This document shows positions 1-6,300 of a stretch of 6,592 nucleotides of DNA, in pieces. Location: positions 1 to 6,592 of the forward strand of contig JAEFAK010000098.1 of the NCBI GenBank assembly GCA_016287555.1. Direction: 5' to 3'. Each line of letters starts with the position of its first letter. Within the stretch, counting starts at the first letter, position 1. The DNA is from Oscillospiraceae bacterium. Lineage in GTDB: Bacteria; Bacillota; Clostridia; Oscillospirales; Oscillospiraceae. Under the pieces are notes generated by a model, which did not search any database, had not been told where the DNA came from, and was given only the letters and a program-made list of their open reading frames with translations. Both the position numbers and the translations under genes were made by a program.

Positions 1-358
1 CGCAGTCCCATTTTTTCGCGGCCAGCAGCAGCGGCGCCGCTCCGAGCCCGCCGCCGACGAGCAGGACGCGGCCCTTTTCCGGGGCCTCGAAGCCGTGCCC
101 CAGCGGGCCCAGCACGTCGAGGACGTCTCCCGGCCTCGCGGCGGCGAGGCGCTTCGTGCCCTCGCCCTTGACCTCGTAGACGATGCGCATCGCCCCGTTT
201 TCCGCGTCGCAGATGCTTATCGGGCGGCGAAGGAGCAGCCCTTCCCCGCAGGCGACGTGCAGGAACTGCCCCGGCGAGGCCTCGCCCGGCATTTCAAGCG
301 TGAGCGAACGTATTTTTTCCGTGAGCGCTTCGCTCCTTATGACCCGCGCCTCAGCCAT
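1..358 (-). CDS. pyrK: Dihydroorotate dehydrogenase B (NAD+), electron transfer subunit PyrK, 5' part; truncated by the left edge
   Basis: PyrK is the iron-sulfur flavoprotein partner of PyrD in class 1B dihydroorotate dehydrogenase. It passes electrons from dihydroorotate oxidation to NAD+ in pyrimidine synthesis, in the cytoplasm. The 119 visible residues show the family order. An N-terminal FAD-binding barrel carries the flavin signature LLRRPISICD (about residues 42-51), then KGEGTKRL (64-71) and LGPLGHGF (83-90). The NAD-binding Rossmann segment VLLVGGGLGAAPLLLAAKKW follows (about 98-117). The family is usually about 250 residues, so the rest of the NAD domain and the C-terminal 2Fe-2S cysteines lie beyond the edge. 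The ATG at 358-356 was chosen because a GGTGA element sits 6 bases upstream and the N-terminus MAEARVIRSEALTEKI fits the family. It is transcribed away from the GT4-CsaB gene and is probably the first gene of a pyr cluster. The RRPISI form argues against the related NfnA-type ferredoxin:NADP reductases. Confidence 0.9.
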   Translation of the reverse strand, partial: MAEARVIRSEALTEKIRSLTLEMPGEASPGQFLHVACGEGLLLRRPISICDAENGAMRIVYEVKGEGTKRLAAARPGDVLDVLGPLGHGFEAPEKGRVLLVGGGLGAAPLLLAAKKWDC

Positions 359-428
359 TTTCCTTCACCCCGGCCGGGACGCCGCGTTTTCTCGCTGCGT
401 TCATGTTCTGACCCCTCGTTTCCCGCCG

Positions 429-457
429 TTGACCGGCGGTGAGATATGTCGTATAAT
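429..457 (+). promoter_or_regulatory. Sigma-A promoter for the GT4-CsaB fusion gene
   Basis: A TTGACC -35 box (429-434) and a perfect TATAAT -10 box (452-457) are separated by 17 bases. The expected start point is near 464, giving a leader of about 70 bases before the ATG at 536. The -35 box lies in the loop of a 6-bp inverted repeat, CCGCCG (423-428) with CGGCGG (434-439), which could be an operator or chance in GC-rich DNA. Confidence 0.75.
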
Positions 458-535
458 CCACTTAAAGCGAACTAAACCAACTGCGTGCATATTTATATCA
501 TTATATCCAAATTGCTGTTGAGAGGCAAGGACAAT

Positions 536-2710
536 ATGAAAGTATTGACTCTTATAAGCGGCGGCGACGTCGGCGGAGCGAAGACCCACGTCCTCACGCT
601 CCTGAAGGAGCTCAGCCGCTCGGTGGAGGTCCGGCTGGTCTGCTTCACGGAGGCGGAGTTTACCGAGGACGCGCGCGCCATGGGGCTCGACCCGATCATC
701 ATGCGCGGCTCCGTGCCCTCCGTGGTCAAGCGGCTCCGCGCCTACGTCGCCGAGGAGCGCTTCGACATCATCCACAGCCACGGCTCGCGCGGCAATTTCC
801 TCTCCTCCCTGCTGGGGGTGAAGGACGTCCCCCGCATCAGCACCGTCCACTCCGACTGGCGGCTGGACTATATGGGAAGGCCGCTCGCAGCGCTGACCTA
901 CGGGGTGCTCAACGCCATCGCCCTGCGCGGCATGGACTATCTCGTCGCCGTCTCGGACCCGATGGCGGAGCTGCTCATCAAGCGCGGCTTCGCGCCCGAC
1001 CGCATCTTCACGGTCTATAACGGCGTGGACATGCGCATCCCCGACCTGCCGCGCAGGAGCGCGCGGGAGGAGACGGTCAACGTCGGCATAGCGGCGCGCC
1101 TGAACCCCGTCAAGGACGTGGAGACCCTCGTGCGCGGCTTCGCGGAGGCCGCGAAGGAGAGGCCGGAGCTTCGCCTTCGCATCGCGGGCGACGGTCCGGA
1201 GGAGGGCCGGCTGAAAAAGCTCGCCGAGCAGCTCGGCGCGGCGGACAAGATAGAATTTCTCGGCTGGGTCGAGGACGTCGACGGCTTTTACGCGACGCTC
1301 GACGTCAATACCCTGACGTCCATCTCCGAGACCTTCCCCTACGCGCTGACCGAGGGCGCGCGCTGGAGCCTTGCGACGGTCGCGACCCGCGTCGGCGGCG
1401 TGCCGAAGCTCATCGATTCGGGCGTCTCCGGCGTCCTCATCGAGCCGGGCGACGCGAAGGCCCTCGCGGCCGCGCTGGTGCGCCTCGCGTCCGACGCGGA
1501 GCTTCGCCGCGAGATGGGCGAAAAGCTCCATGAAAAGACGGCGCGCCTCTTCTCCCTCGAGGCCACACGCGATACCATGACCGGCATCTACGAGACCGTC
1601 CTGCGCCGCCACTCCAAGCGCAACGAAAAGCGCCGCGGCGTCGCGGTCTGCGGGGCGTACGGGCGCGGCAACTCCGGCGACGAGGCCATTCTGGAGGCCA
1701 TAATCGCGGAGATACGCGAGGCCGATCCCGACGTGCCGATAACCGTCCTCTCCGTCGAGCCGCGGCAGACGGCGAAGGAGCGGCGCGTGCGCGCGATACA
1801 CACCTTCCGCGTGCTCGCCTTCGCGCGGGTCGCGCGCCGGTGCAGCCTCTATATAAACGGCGGCGGCAGCCTGATACAGAACGTGACGTCCCGCCGCTCG
1901 CTCTGGTTTTATCTCTATACGCTCTGGGCGGCGCATAAAAGCGGGGCGAAGGTCGTCATGTACGGCTGCGGCATCGGCCCCGTCACGGGCGACGCGGACA
2001 GGCGCCTCGCCGCCCGCGTCATCAACAAAAACGTCGACGTCATCACGCTCCGCGAGGACGGGAGCGCCGCCGAGCTCGCCGAGCTCGGGGTCACGAAGCC
2101 GGAGATACTTCTCGCGGCGGACCCGTCCCTCTTCCTCGGCTCGGCCTCGGACGACAGGGTCGACAGCATCATGCTCGCCTCCGGGCTGGAGACGCGCGGG
2201 CGCTATATCTGCTTCGTGCTGCGAAGCTGGCCCGGCTTCGAGGAGCACGCGGAGGACTTCGCCAACGCGGCGGAGTTCGCCTGGGAGCGGCTCGGGCTTC
2301 AGCCCGTCTTCGTCCCGATAAACCACCTTGAGGACGTCGCCCCGGCCCGCGCGGTCGCGGCGCGGCTGAAGTGCCCCCATACGATACTGACCGGGCAGCT
2401 CAACGGGCGCGAGACCTCCGGGCTCATGTCCCGCATGACGATAGTCGTCTCGATGCGCCTGCACGGACTCATCTTCGCCGCCGGCCACGGCGTCCCGCTC
2501 GTCGGCGTCGTCTACGACCCGAAGGTCAGCGGCTTTCTCAAGTATATCGGGCAGGACCTCTTCTGCGGGCTCGACGCGGCCGGCCGCCTCTGCGAGCTCA
2601 TCGAGCGTGCCGCCGCGCGCGGCTCCAGCGCCGAGCAGGAGACGGCAGTCGCCTCCCTACGCGGCAAGGAGCAGGTCAACCGCGAGGTGCTCGGAAGGTA
2701 TCTCCGGTAG
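536..2710 (+). CDS. csaB: Fusion protein: GT4 glycosyltransferase joined to CsaB-type polysaccharide pyruvyl transferase
   Basis: This is a 724-residue two-domain cytoplasmic protein. Residues 1-355 are a GT-B glycosyltransferase of family 4: GGAKTHV near the N-terminus (13-19), YNGVD (161-165), the phosphate-contacting R188 and K193 in IAARLNPVKD, and the nucleotide-sugar EX7E motif (E265 and E273 in SETFPYALTEG). After a basic linker (356-367), residues 368-724 are a pyruvyl transferase of the CsaB/WcaK family: GNSGDEA (378-384), NGGGSLIQN (441-449), GCGIGP (477-482), ADP (528-530) and SMRLHGLIFA (639-648), whose His is invariant in the family. CsaB adds a pyruvyl ketal from phosphoenolpyruvate to secondary cell-wall polysaccharide, the ligand of SLH domains. 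The ATG at 536 has an AAGGA four bases upstream. An in-frame GTG at 485 has no ribosome binding site and would add an unlikely 17-residue extension. The fusion implies that sugar addition and pyruvylation of the same wall-polymer intermediate are coupled; the exact acceptor is not visible. Confidence 0.9.
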   Translation: MKVLTLISGGDVGGAKTHVLTLLKELSRSVEVRLVCFTEAEFTEDARAMGLDPIIMRGSVPSVVKRLRAYVAEERFDIIHSHGSRGNFLSSLLGVKDVPRISTVHSDWRLDYMGRPLAALTYGVLNAIALRGMDYLVAVSDPMAELLIKRGFAPDRIFTVYNGVDMRIPDLPRRSAREETVNVGIAARLNPVKDVETLVRGFAEAAKERPELRLRIAGDGPEEGRLKKLAEQLGAADKIEFLGWVEDVDGFYATLDVNTLTSISETFPYALTEGARWSLATVATRVGGVPKLIDSGVSGVLIEPGDAKALAAALVRLASDAELRREMGEKLHEKTARLFSLEATRDTMTGIYETVLRRHSKRNEKRRGVAVCGAYGRGNSGDEAILEAIIAEIREADPDVPITVLSVEPRQTAKERRVRAIHTFRVLAFARVARRCSLYINGGGSLIQNVTSRRSLWFYLYTLWAAHKSGAKVVMYGCGIGPVTGDADRRLAARVINKNVDVITLREDGSAAELAELGVTKPEILLAADPSLFLGSASDDRVDSIMLASGLETRGRYICFVLRSWPGFEEHAEDFANAAEFAWERLGLQPVFVPINHLEDVAPARAVAARLKCPHTILTGQLNGRETSGLMSRMTIVVSMRLHGLIFAAGHGVPLVGVVYDPKVSGFLKYIGQDLFCGLDAAGRLCELIERAAARGSSAEQETAVASLRGKEQVNREVLGRYLR

Positions 2711-2720
2711 GCCCGGCGGC

Positions 2721-2748
2721 TTGACAAATCCGCAAAAAAGCATATAAT
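2721..2748 (+). promoter_or_regulatory. Sigma-A promoter for the MATE transporter
   Basis: A perfect TTGACA -35 box (2721-2726) and a perfect TATAAT -10 box (2743-2748) are separated by 16 bases. It begins 11 bases after the stop codon of the GT4-CsaB gene. The expected start is about 2754-2756, exactly where the structured leader RNA begins. A consensus-strength promoter in front of an attenuator-like leader suits control by premature termination rather than by initiation. Confidence 0.85.
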
Positions 2749-2754
2749 AAAAGC

Positions 2755-2815
2755 ATACAGCGTGTGGCGTCAACTGCGTAAATCCGGTTGTAGTCCTCCC
2801 GCTGTATTCTTTTTT
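2755..2815 (+). ncRNA. Structured leader RNA with terminator-like end; candidate guanidine-IV (mepA-motif) riboswitch
   Basis: Seen directly: ATACAGCG (2755-2762) is perfectly complementary to CGCTGTAT (2800-2807). Inside it is a second hairpin, CAACTG (2771-2776) with CGGTTG (2785-2790), closing an 8-base loop CGTAAATC. The outer stem is followed at once by TCTTTTTT (2808-2815), so stem plus U-run forms an intrinsic terminator. The transporter ribosome binding site follows at 2817-2822. Known: the guanidine-IV class, first named the mepA motif, is a short RNA just upstream of MATE/MepA multidrug pumps in Firmicutes and relieves termination when guanidinium binds. The size, position and downstream gene match, and the block from CAACTG through GTAGTCCTCC resembles the conserved core as I remember it. 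The class assignment is from memory, not from a covariance-model search. If it is correct, guanidine would switch the pump on. Confidence 0.65.
2800..2815 (+). terminator. 3' half of the conditional terminator in the MATE leader
   Basis: This is the 3' arm CGCTGTAT plus the T-rich run TCTTTTTT; its 5' arm is at 2755-2762. Because no other terminator lies between the GT4-CsaB stop (2710) and this point, the same element may also stop read-through from that gene. Confidence 0.55.
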
Positions 2816-2831
2816 GAAAGGATGATCCCCC

Positions 2832-4253
2832 TTGCCCGAAGATCCCGGACGCTTCCTCGGCGAGGCCCCCGTCGGCCTGCTGATGCGCAGGTACACCGTC
2901 CCCTGCATCGTTTCGCTGCTCGTCGGCGCGCTTTACAACATCGTCGACCAGATATACATCGCCAACGCGGCCTACCTCGGCTCCAACGGCAACGCCGCCA
3001 ACACCGTCGTCTTCCCGCTGACGGTCATCGCGCTCGCCGTGGCCGTCATGATAGGCGACGGCTGCTGCGCCTTCGTGAGCATCAGTCTCGGGCGCGGCGA
3101 CGCCGCCGAGGCAAAAAAGAGCGTCGGCAACTCCGTCGTCATGTCCGTCGCGGCGGGGCTCGCGCTCTGCGCGCTGTATCTCATATTCCGCGGCCCGATC
3201 GTGACCATGTTCGGCGGGACGGTCAACGAGGAGACCTTCCGCCTCTCGCGCGAATACTTCCTCTATATCTCGATAGGCGTACCGTTTTACGTCTTCGGGC
3301 AGGCCGTCAACCCGATAATCCGCGCCGACGGGAGCCCCCGCTTCGCGATGGTCTCCATCCTCGCGGGCGCGCTCGTCAACATCATCCTCGACCCGATATT
3401 CATATTCGCCTTCAGATGGGGCATGGCGGGCGCCGCGATCGCGACAGCCGCCGGTCAGCTCGTGACGGCCGTCTCGGGGCTGTGGTACCTGCTGCGCATG
3501 AAGCTCGCGAGGCCCGCCGTCTCCGACCTGCGCCTGAGCCGCGCCGTCTGCGGGAAGACTCTCGCGCTCGGCATAACGAGCCTGCTCTCGCAGGTCTCGC
3601 TCGTCGCCGCCATGGCCGCGATAAACAACATGCTCCGCAAATACGGCGCGCTCGACCCCGTCTACGGCCTGCGCGAATACTCCCAGATCCCGATGGCCGT
3701 CGTCGGCATCGTCATGAAATTCTTCCAGATCGTCATCTCCGTCGTGGTCGGCGTCTCGGCGGGCTGCATCCCCATCGTCGGGTACAACATGGGCGCGGGG
3801 CTGAAGGCCCGCGTGCGCGGCTTTTTCACGCGCCTGCTCATCGCCGAGGCCGCCGTCGGAGCCGCCGCGCTGCTCGCGGTCGAGCTCTTCCCGCGCTCGC
3901 TCGCCTCCGTCTTCGGCGCCTCGCACGAGAGCGCGTACTATATGCAGTTCGCCGTACGCGCCTTCCGCGTCTATCTGAGCATGCTCGTCCTCGCCTGCGT
4001 GAACAAGGGGACGTTCATCTTCCTGCAGGCGATGGGCCGCCCCGCCGCCTCGACGGCGCTCTCGATGATAAGGGAGATAGTCTTCGGCGTCGGCCTCGCG
4101 CTGCTGCTGCCGCTGTTTTTCGGGCTCGACGGGGTCATATACTCCATGCCGCTTGCCGACCTTCTGACCTTCGTCATCACCCTCGTCTTCATCATACAGA
4201 CCTACCGCTCCCTGCGCGATACTCCGCCCGCTGCTCCCTGCGCGCTCACGTGA
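2832..4253 (+). CDS. MATE family multidrug/cation efflux transporter, MepA type
   Basis: This is a 473-residue integral membrane protein, the normal length for the family, with about 12 hydrophobic segments in two homologous halves. Family features are LGEAPVGLLMRRYTVPCIVS at the N-terminus (9-28), YNIVDQIYI (35-43), the long MepA-style segment after GNAANTVVFPLT (53-64), SLGRGDAAEAKKS (85-97), ADGSPRFAM (165-173), WGMAGAAIAT (196-205) and, in the second half, GYNMGAG (317-323). MATE proteins export cationic drugs, dyes or metabolites in exchange for H+ or Na+. The start is TTG at 2832, with AAAGGA (2817-2822) 9 bases upstream. The nearby ATG at 2822 is out of frame, and the next in-frame ATG (codon 18) would cut conserved sequence. 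The gene has its own strong promoter and a riboswitch-like attenuator, so the natural substrate may be guanidine or a related cation. That is an inference from the leader, not from the protein. Confidence 0.92.
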   Translation: MPEDPGRFLGEAPVGLLMRRYTVPCIVSLLVGALYNIVDQIYIANAAYLGSNGNAANTVVFPLTVIALAVAVMIGDGCCAFVSISLGRGDAAEAKKSVGNSVVMSVAAGLALCALYLIFRGPIVTMFGGTVNEETFRLSREYFLYISIGVPFYVFGQAVNPIIRADGSPRFAMVSILAGALVNIILDPIFIFAFRWGMAGAAIATAAGQLVTAVSGLWYLLRMKLARPAVSDLRLSRAVCGKTLALGITSLLSQVSLVAAMAAINNMLRKYGALDPVYGLREYSQIPMAVVGIVMKFFQIVISVVVGVSAGCIPIVGYNMGAGLKARVRGFFTRLLIAEAAVGAAALLAVELFPRSLASVFGASHESAYYMQFAVRAFRVYLSMLVLACVNKGTFIFLQAMGRPAASTALSMIREIVFGVGLALLLPLFFGLDGVIYSMPLADLLTFVITLVFIIQTYRSLRDTPPAAPCALT

Positions 4254-4273
4254 GGCGCGATCCCCAAAGGCTT

Positions 4274-4331
4274 CCCCCGCGGGGGTAGCGAAGCGCCGCC
4301 GCGGGAGTGAATGACGCGCCGGTGGCGCGTC
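4274..4331. repeat. Hairpin cluster, first part of a composite intergenic repeat region
   Basis: A perfect 12-base palindrome CCCCCGCGGGGG (4274-4285) is followed by an 8-bp hairpin, GACGCGCC (4313-4320) with GGCGCGTC (4324-4331) and a 3-base loop. There is no T-run after either, so they do not look like terminators. Their position just after a stop codon in non-coding DNA suits REP-like dispersed elements. The copy number in the genome is unknown. Confidence 0.45.
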
Positions 4332-4347
4332 TGTAATCCGGGGACGG

Positions 4348-4377
4348 TTCTTATTTCCCATTTTCTTATTTCCCATT
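4348..4377. repeat. Tandem 15-base direct repeat, two perfect copies
   Basis: TTCTTATTTCCCATT occurs at 4348-4362 and again, directly abutting, at 4363-4377. It is AT-rich in a GC-rich setting and is preceded by GGGGACGG (4340-4347). From memory, similar GGGGACGGTTC sequences are dispersed in clostridial genomes, sometimes near IS200-like (RAYT) transposases. No transposase is present here. Confidence 0.6.
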
Positions 4378-4385
4378 CATCCGTC

Positions 4386-4457
4386 CGCATCTGTGGGATG
4401 CGCCAGGGTCCGGAAACCTCCGCGTAGGGGCCGATGCCCACATCGGCCCGCATCTGT
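4386..4457. repeat. Hairpins framed by a 10-base direct repeat; candidate dispersed element
   Basis: CGCATC (4386-4391) pairs with GATGCG (4397-4402). Further on, GGGCCGATG (4428-4436) pairs perfectly over 9 bp with CATCGGCCC (4441-4449) around a CCCA loop. The 10-mer CCGCATCTGT occurs at 4385-4394 and again at 4448-4457. A GTAGGGGC-type entry into a hairpin is, from memory, a common dispersed intergenic element in Oscillospirales genomes. No coding potential is credible here. Confidence 0.5.
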
Positions 4458-4484
4458 TCGTCCCCGACCCGCCGTTTATGCGCA

Positions 4485-4516
4485 AAAAGACCGCATCCCT
4501 TCGGATGCGGTCTTTT
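4485..4516. terminator. Bidirectional rho-independent terminator between convergent MATE and flavoprotein genes
   Basis: A perfect 14-bp stem, AAAAGACCGCATCC (4485-4498) with GGATGCGGTCTTTT (4503-4516), closes a CTTC loop. The ends give a U-run in either direction (plus strand TCTTTT then a T-rich tail to 4535; minus strand TCTTTTT). It lies 20 bases past the flavoprotein stop and about 230 bases past the MATE stop. Confidence 0.9.
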
Positions 4517-4536
4517 CGTATTCTTTTTTGTTTTTA

Positions 4537-6189
4537 TTAGCCGTTTTTCTCACGGAGGATGGCGTCCGCCGCGGCGCGGGCCCACGTGACGGCGCGGCCG
4601 TGGCTGTTGCCGTTGAGCAGCAGCGGGTAATCGACGCCGTAGAGGCCGCCCGCGACGTTGCCGACCGCGTAGAGGCCGGGGATGATCTTATTGTCGTTGT
4701 CGAGGACGTGCATATCCGTGTCGATGATAACTCCTCCGTGGACGTTGAGGAGGGCGGGGCCGAACTTGAGGGCGTAATAGGGCGGCTTTGTGATGCTGGT
4801 GAGCATCTCGGCGCGCTTGCCGTAGTCGGTGTCCTTGCCCTGCTCGTACATCTCGTTGTAGCGCGCGACGGTCTTGACGAGGTTCTCGACGGGGACCTCC
4901 ATCTTCTCGGCCAGTTCCTCGATGGTGTCGGCCTTGAGGCAGGTGCCGTTCTGGATGTAGCGGTCGATATAGTCCTTGACGCCGTTATCCTCGTTCCACT
5001 CGTCGCCGTAGATGGTCACGAGCGGCTCGCAGAACTGGCCGCCGGAGATCTTGACGCGCTCGCCGACCTCTTCGAACCACTTGTCGTCAAAAACGCTCCA
5101 GGCGAAGTCGCCGTCAGGCTGCATGAGGGTGCGGATGCTCTTGGCCTGCGCCCAGGTGTCCTCGTTCATATAGCGCTTGCCCTGACGGTTGACGTGCAGG
5201 AAATAGAAGACGAACATCGAATAGGCTATGAGGTGGAGCGAGAGGGCCCATGAGCCCGGCTCGAACTGCGCGCCGGCCCAGTAGGCCATCTTGTGGCCGT
5301 CGCCGGTGTTGAGGCCGGCGGGGAAATAGCCGTTCTTGTTGCACTTGAGGCCCAGCGGGCAGAACGCCGCGAGCATCTCCGGATCGCCGCCGATGTCGCC
5401 GGTGGCGAGGATGACGGCGTATTTGCCCTTGTAGCGGCGGTACTTCCCGTCCTCTCCGAGGGCGACGAAGCCCGTGACGCGATCGCCCTCCCTGTCGAGC
5501 TGGACGACTCTGGTATTGCGGATTATCTCGCCGCCGTTATCCAGGCAGAAGTTCTGGAGCATCTCGCACATGAGCATGGAGCCGCCGGTATAGCGGTACT
5601 TCGTGCTGCCGGGCTTGCGGGAGATGATGTGGGTGCCGAAATACTCGGTGAAGTCGGGGCCCTTGTAGGCCCCGCCGAAGAGATTGCCCTTGACGTCGTC
5701 CCCGCCGATGCCGAGCAGCCACTCGAAGGCGGCCTCGCTGTTGTTGATATAGAGCCAGAGCAGGTCCTCGTTGACGCGGCTGCCGCAGATATGCATCCAG
5801 TCGCGCGCGAACTGCGCCTTGTCTATATGCACGCCGTTGGCGCGCATGACGGAGGAATCGAGGCACGCGAAATGCGCGCCTCGGGCGACGATGCCCTTGT
5901 ATTTCTCGACGACGACGGTCTTCAGGCCGAGCTCGGAGCAGCGGGCTCCGGCGGCGAGGCCGGCGATGCCGCCGCCGACTACGGCGACCTCCTTCTCTAT
6001 CGTCTCGACGATGAGGCTCTCGTCGATGGGTGCGGGGGGCGTCTCCCAGCTCCAGCCGCGCTTTTTGGCGCGCTCGGCCGTGGCTATCTCCTTATAGTTG
6101 GGGATCGTGGGGGGCATGCCGATAATTCTGTGCTTCGAGGCTTCTATGGGGTCTTCGTATTCTTTTTCAGGCTTTTTGTCCATGTCCAT
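4537..6189 (-). CDS. Soluble FAD-dependent oxidoreductase, fumarate reductase/urocanate reductase-like superfamily (FAD_binding_2)
   Basis: This is a 550-residue flavoprotein. The Rossmann FAD site is AVVGGGIAGLAAG (69-81), ending in VVVEK (92-96). Other family segments are TGGSMLMCEML (201-211), VILATGDIGGDPEML (259-273), NTGDGHKMAYWAGA (294-307), VNRQGKRYMNE (333-343), LNVHGGVIIDTDMHVLD (481-497) and GLYAVGNVAGGLYG (505-518). The family reduces activated C=C bonds or runs related dehydrogenations, using electrons from a separate donor. The first 65 residues are hydrophilic, with no Tat or Sec signal; no heme CXXCH or FMN-binding domain is seen. It should therefore be cytoplasmic and need an external donor. 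Places that in Shewanella fumarate reductase hold the catalytic His and Arg residues appear changed (NVHGG, EDTWAQAKS, GVDYPLLL), so fumarate is an unlikely substrate. The ATG at 6189-6187 has AGAGGT 7 bases upstream; an in-frame ATG two codons later is possible. The substrate is unknown. Confidence 0.85.
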   Translation of the reverse strand: MDMDKKPEKEYEDPIEASKHRIIGMPPTIPNYKEIATAERAKKRGWSWETPPAPIDESLIVETIEKEVAVVGGGIAGLAAGARCSELGLKTVVVEKYKGIVARGAHFACLDSSVMRANGVHIDKAQFARDWMHICGSRVNEDLLWLYINNSEAAFEWLLGIGGDDVKGNLFGGAYKGPDFTEYFGTHIISRKPGSTKYRYTGGSMLMCEMLQNFCLDNGGEIIRNTRVVQLDREGDRVTGFVALGEDGKYRRYKGKYAVILATGDIGGDPEMLAAFCPLGLKCNKNGYFPAGLNTGDGHKMAYWAGAQFEPGSWALSLHLIAYSMFVFYFLHVNRQGKRYMNEDTWAQAKSIRTLMQPDGDFAWSVFDDKWFEEVGERVKISGGQFCEPLVTIYGDEWNEDNGVKDYIDRYIQNGTCLKADTIEELAEKMEVPVENLVKTVARYNEMYEQGKDTDYGKRAEMLTSITKPPYYALKFGPALLNVHGGVIIDTDMHVLDNDNKIIPGLYAVGNVAGGLYGVDYPLLLNGNSHGRAVTWARAAADAILREKNG

Positions 6190-6230
6190 GATACATACCT
6201 CTTCCGGTCAGATTGTTGTTTAATAAACTG

Positions 6231-6259
6231 ATTTTACCAAACCCCGCTCCCCTTTTCAA
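6231..6259 (-). promoter_or_regulatory. Sigma-A promoter for the flavoprotein gene
   Basis: On the minus strand, a TTGAAA -35 box (6259-6254) and a TAAAAT -10 box (6236-6231) are separated by 17 bases, with a start point near 6224. The start region overlaps a small palindrome, GTTTA-A-TAAAC (6218-6228), which is a possible operator but short and AT-rich. Confidence 0.7.
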
Positions 6260-6272
6260 TCCCTTTTTCGTA

Positions 6273-6300
6273 ACGCCGCGCCGCGGGGGCTCATAGGATG
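6273..6300 (+). promoter_or_regulatory. Candidate sigma-K (mother-cell sporulation) promoter for dpaA
   Basis: CATAGGATG (6292-6300) matches eight of nine positions of the sigma-K -10 form CATANNNTA, counting the three free positions. It has an AC (6273-6274) 17 bases upstream as in sigma-K -35 elements. dpaA (spoVFA) belongs to the sigma-K regulon in Bacillus subtilis. The motif is short, so gene context carries much of the weight. It overlaps the inverted repeat at 6288-6304. Confidence 0.45.

Noticed and set aside
485..535. GTG at 485 as the start of the GT4-CsaB gene
   Set aside because: There is no ribosome binding site before it, the extension would be atypical, and the ATG at 536 opens directly into the conserved GT4 N-terminus with a purine-rich site upstream.
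401..2488. A 695-codon open frame antisense to the GT4-CsaB gene
   Set aside because: Its translation is low-complexity, rich in R, A, G, D, E and H, with no family motif. The plus strand shows two complete enzyme domains with all key motifs. Long antisense frames are expected in GC-rich coding DNA.
2762..4288. A 508-codon plus-strand frame overlapping the MATE gene in another phase
   Set aside because: It is arginine-rich low complexity and lacks membrane segments. The overlapping frame encodes a full-length MATE transporter.
2676..4376. A 566-codon open frame antisense to the MATE gene
   Set aside because: It is a charged low-complexity translation running through the riboswitch-like leader, the transporter and the repeat region, so it is a shadow frame.
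4348..4377. Direct repeats as a CRISPR array
   Set aside because: There are only two 15-base copies with no spacer between them and no cas genes nearby.
4202..4453. A minus-strand 83-codon frame over the repeat region, with repeated WEIRKWEIR residues
   Set aside because: The repeated peptide is only the translation of the tandem 15-mers. There is no convincing start signal and it runs across several hairpins.
4393..6231. Two plus-strand open frames (4393-5253 and 5293-6231) antisense to the flavoprotein
   Set aside because: Their translations are repetitive runs of V, A, E, D and G, and the minus strand encodes a clear FAD enzyme with a promoter, ribosome binding site and terminator.
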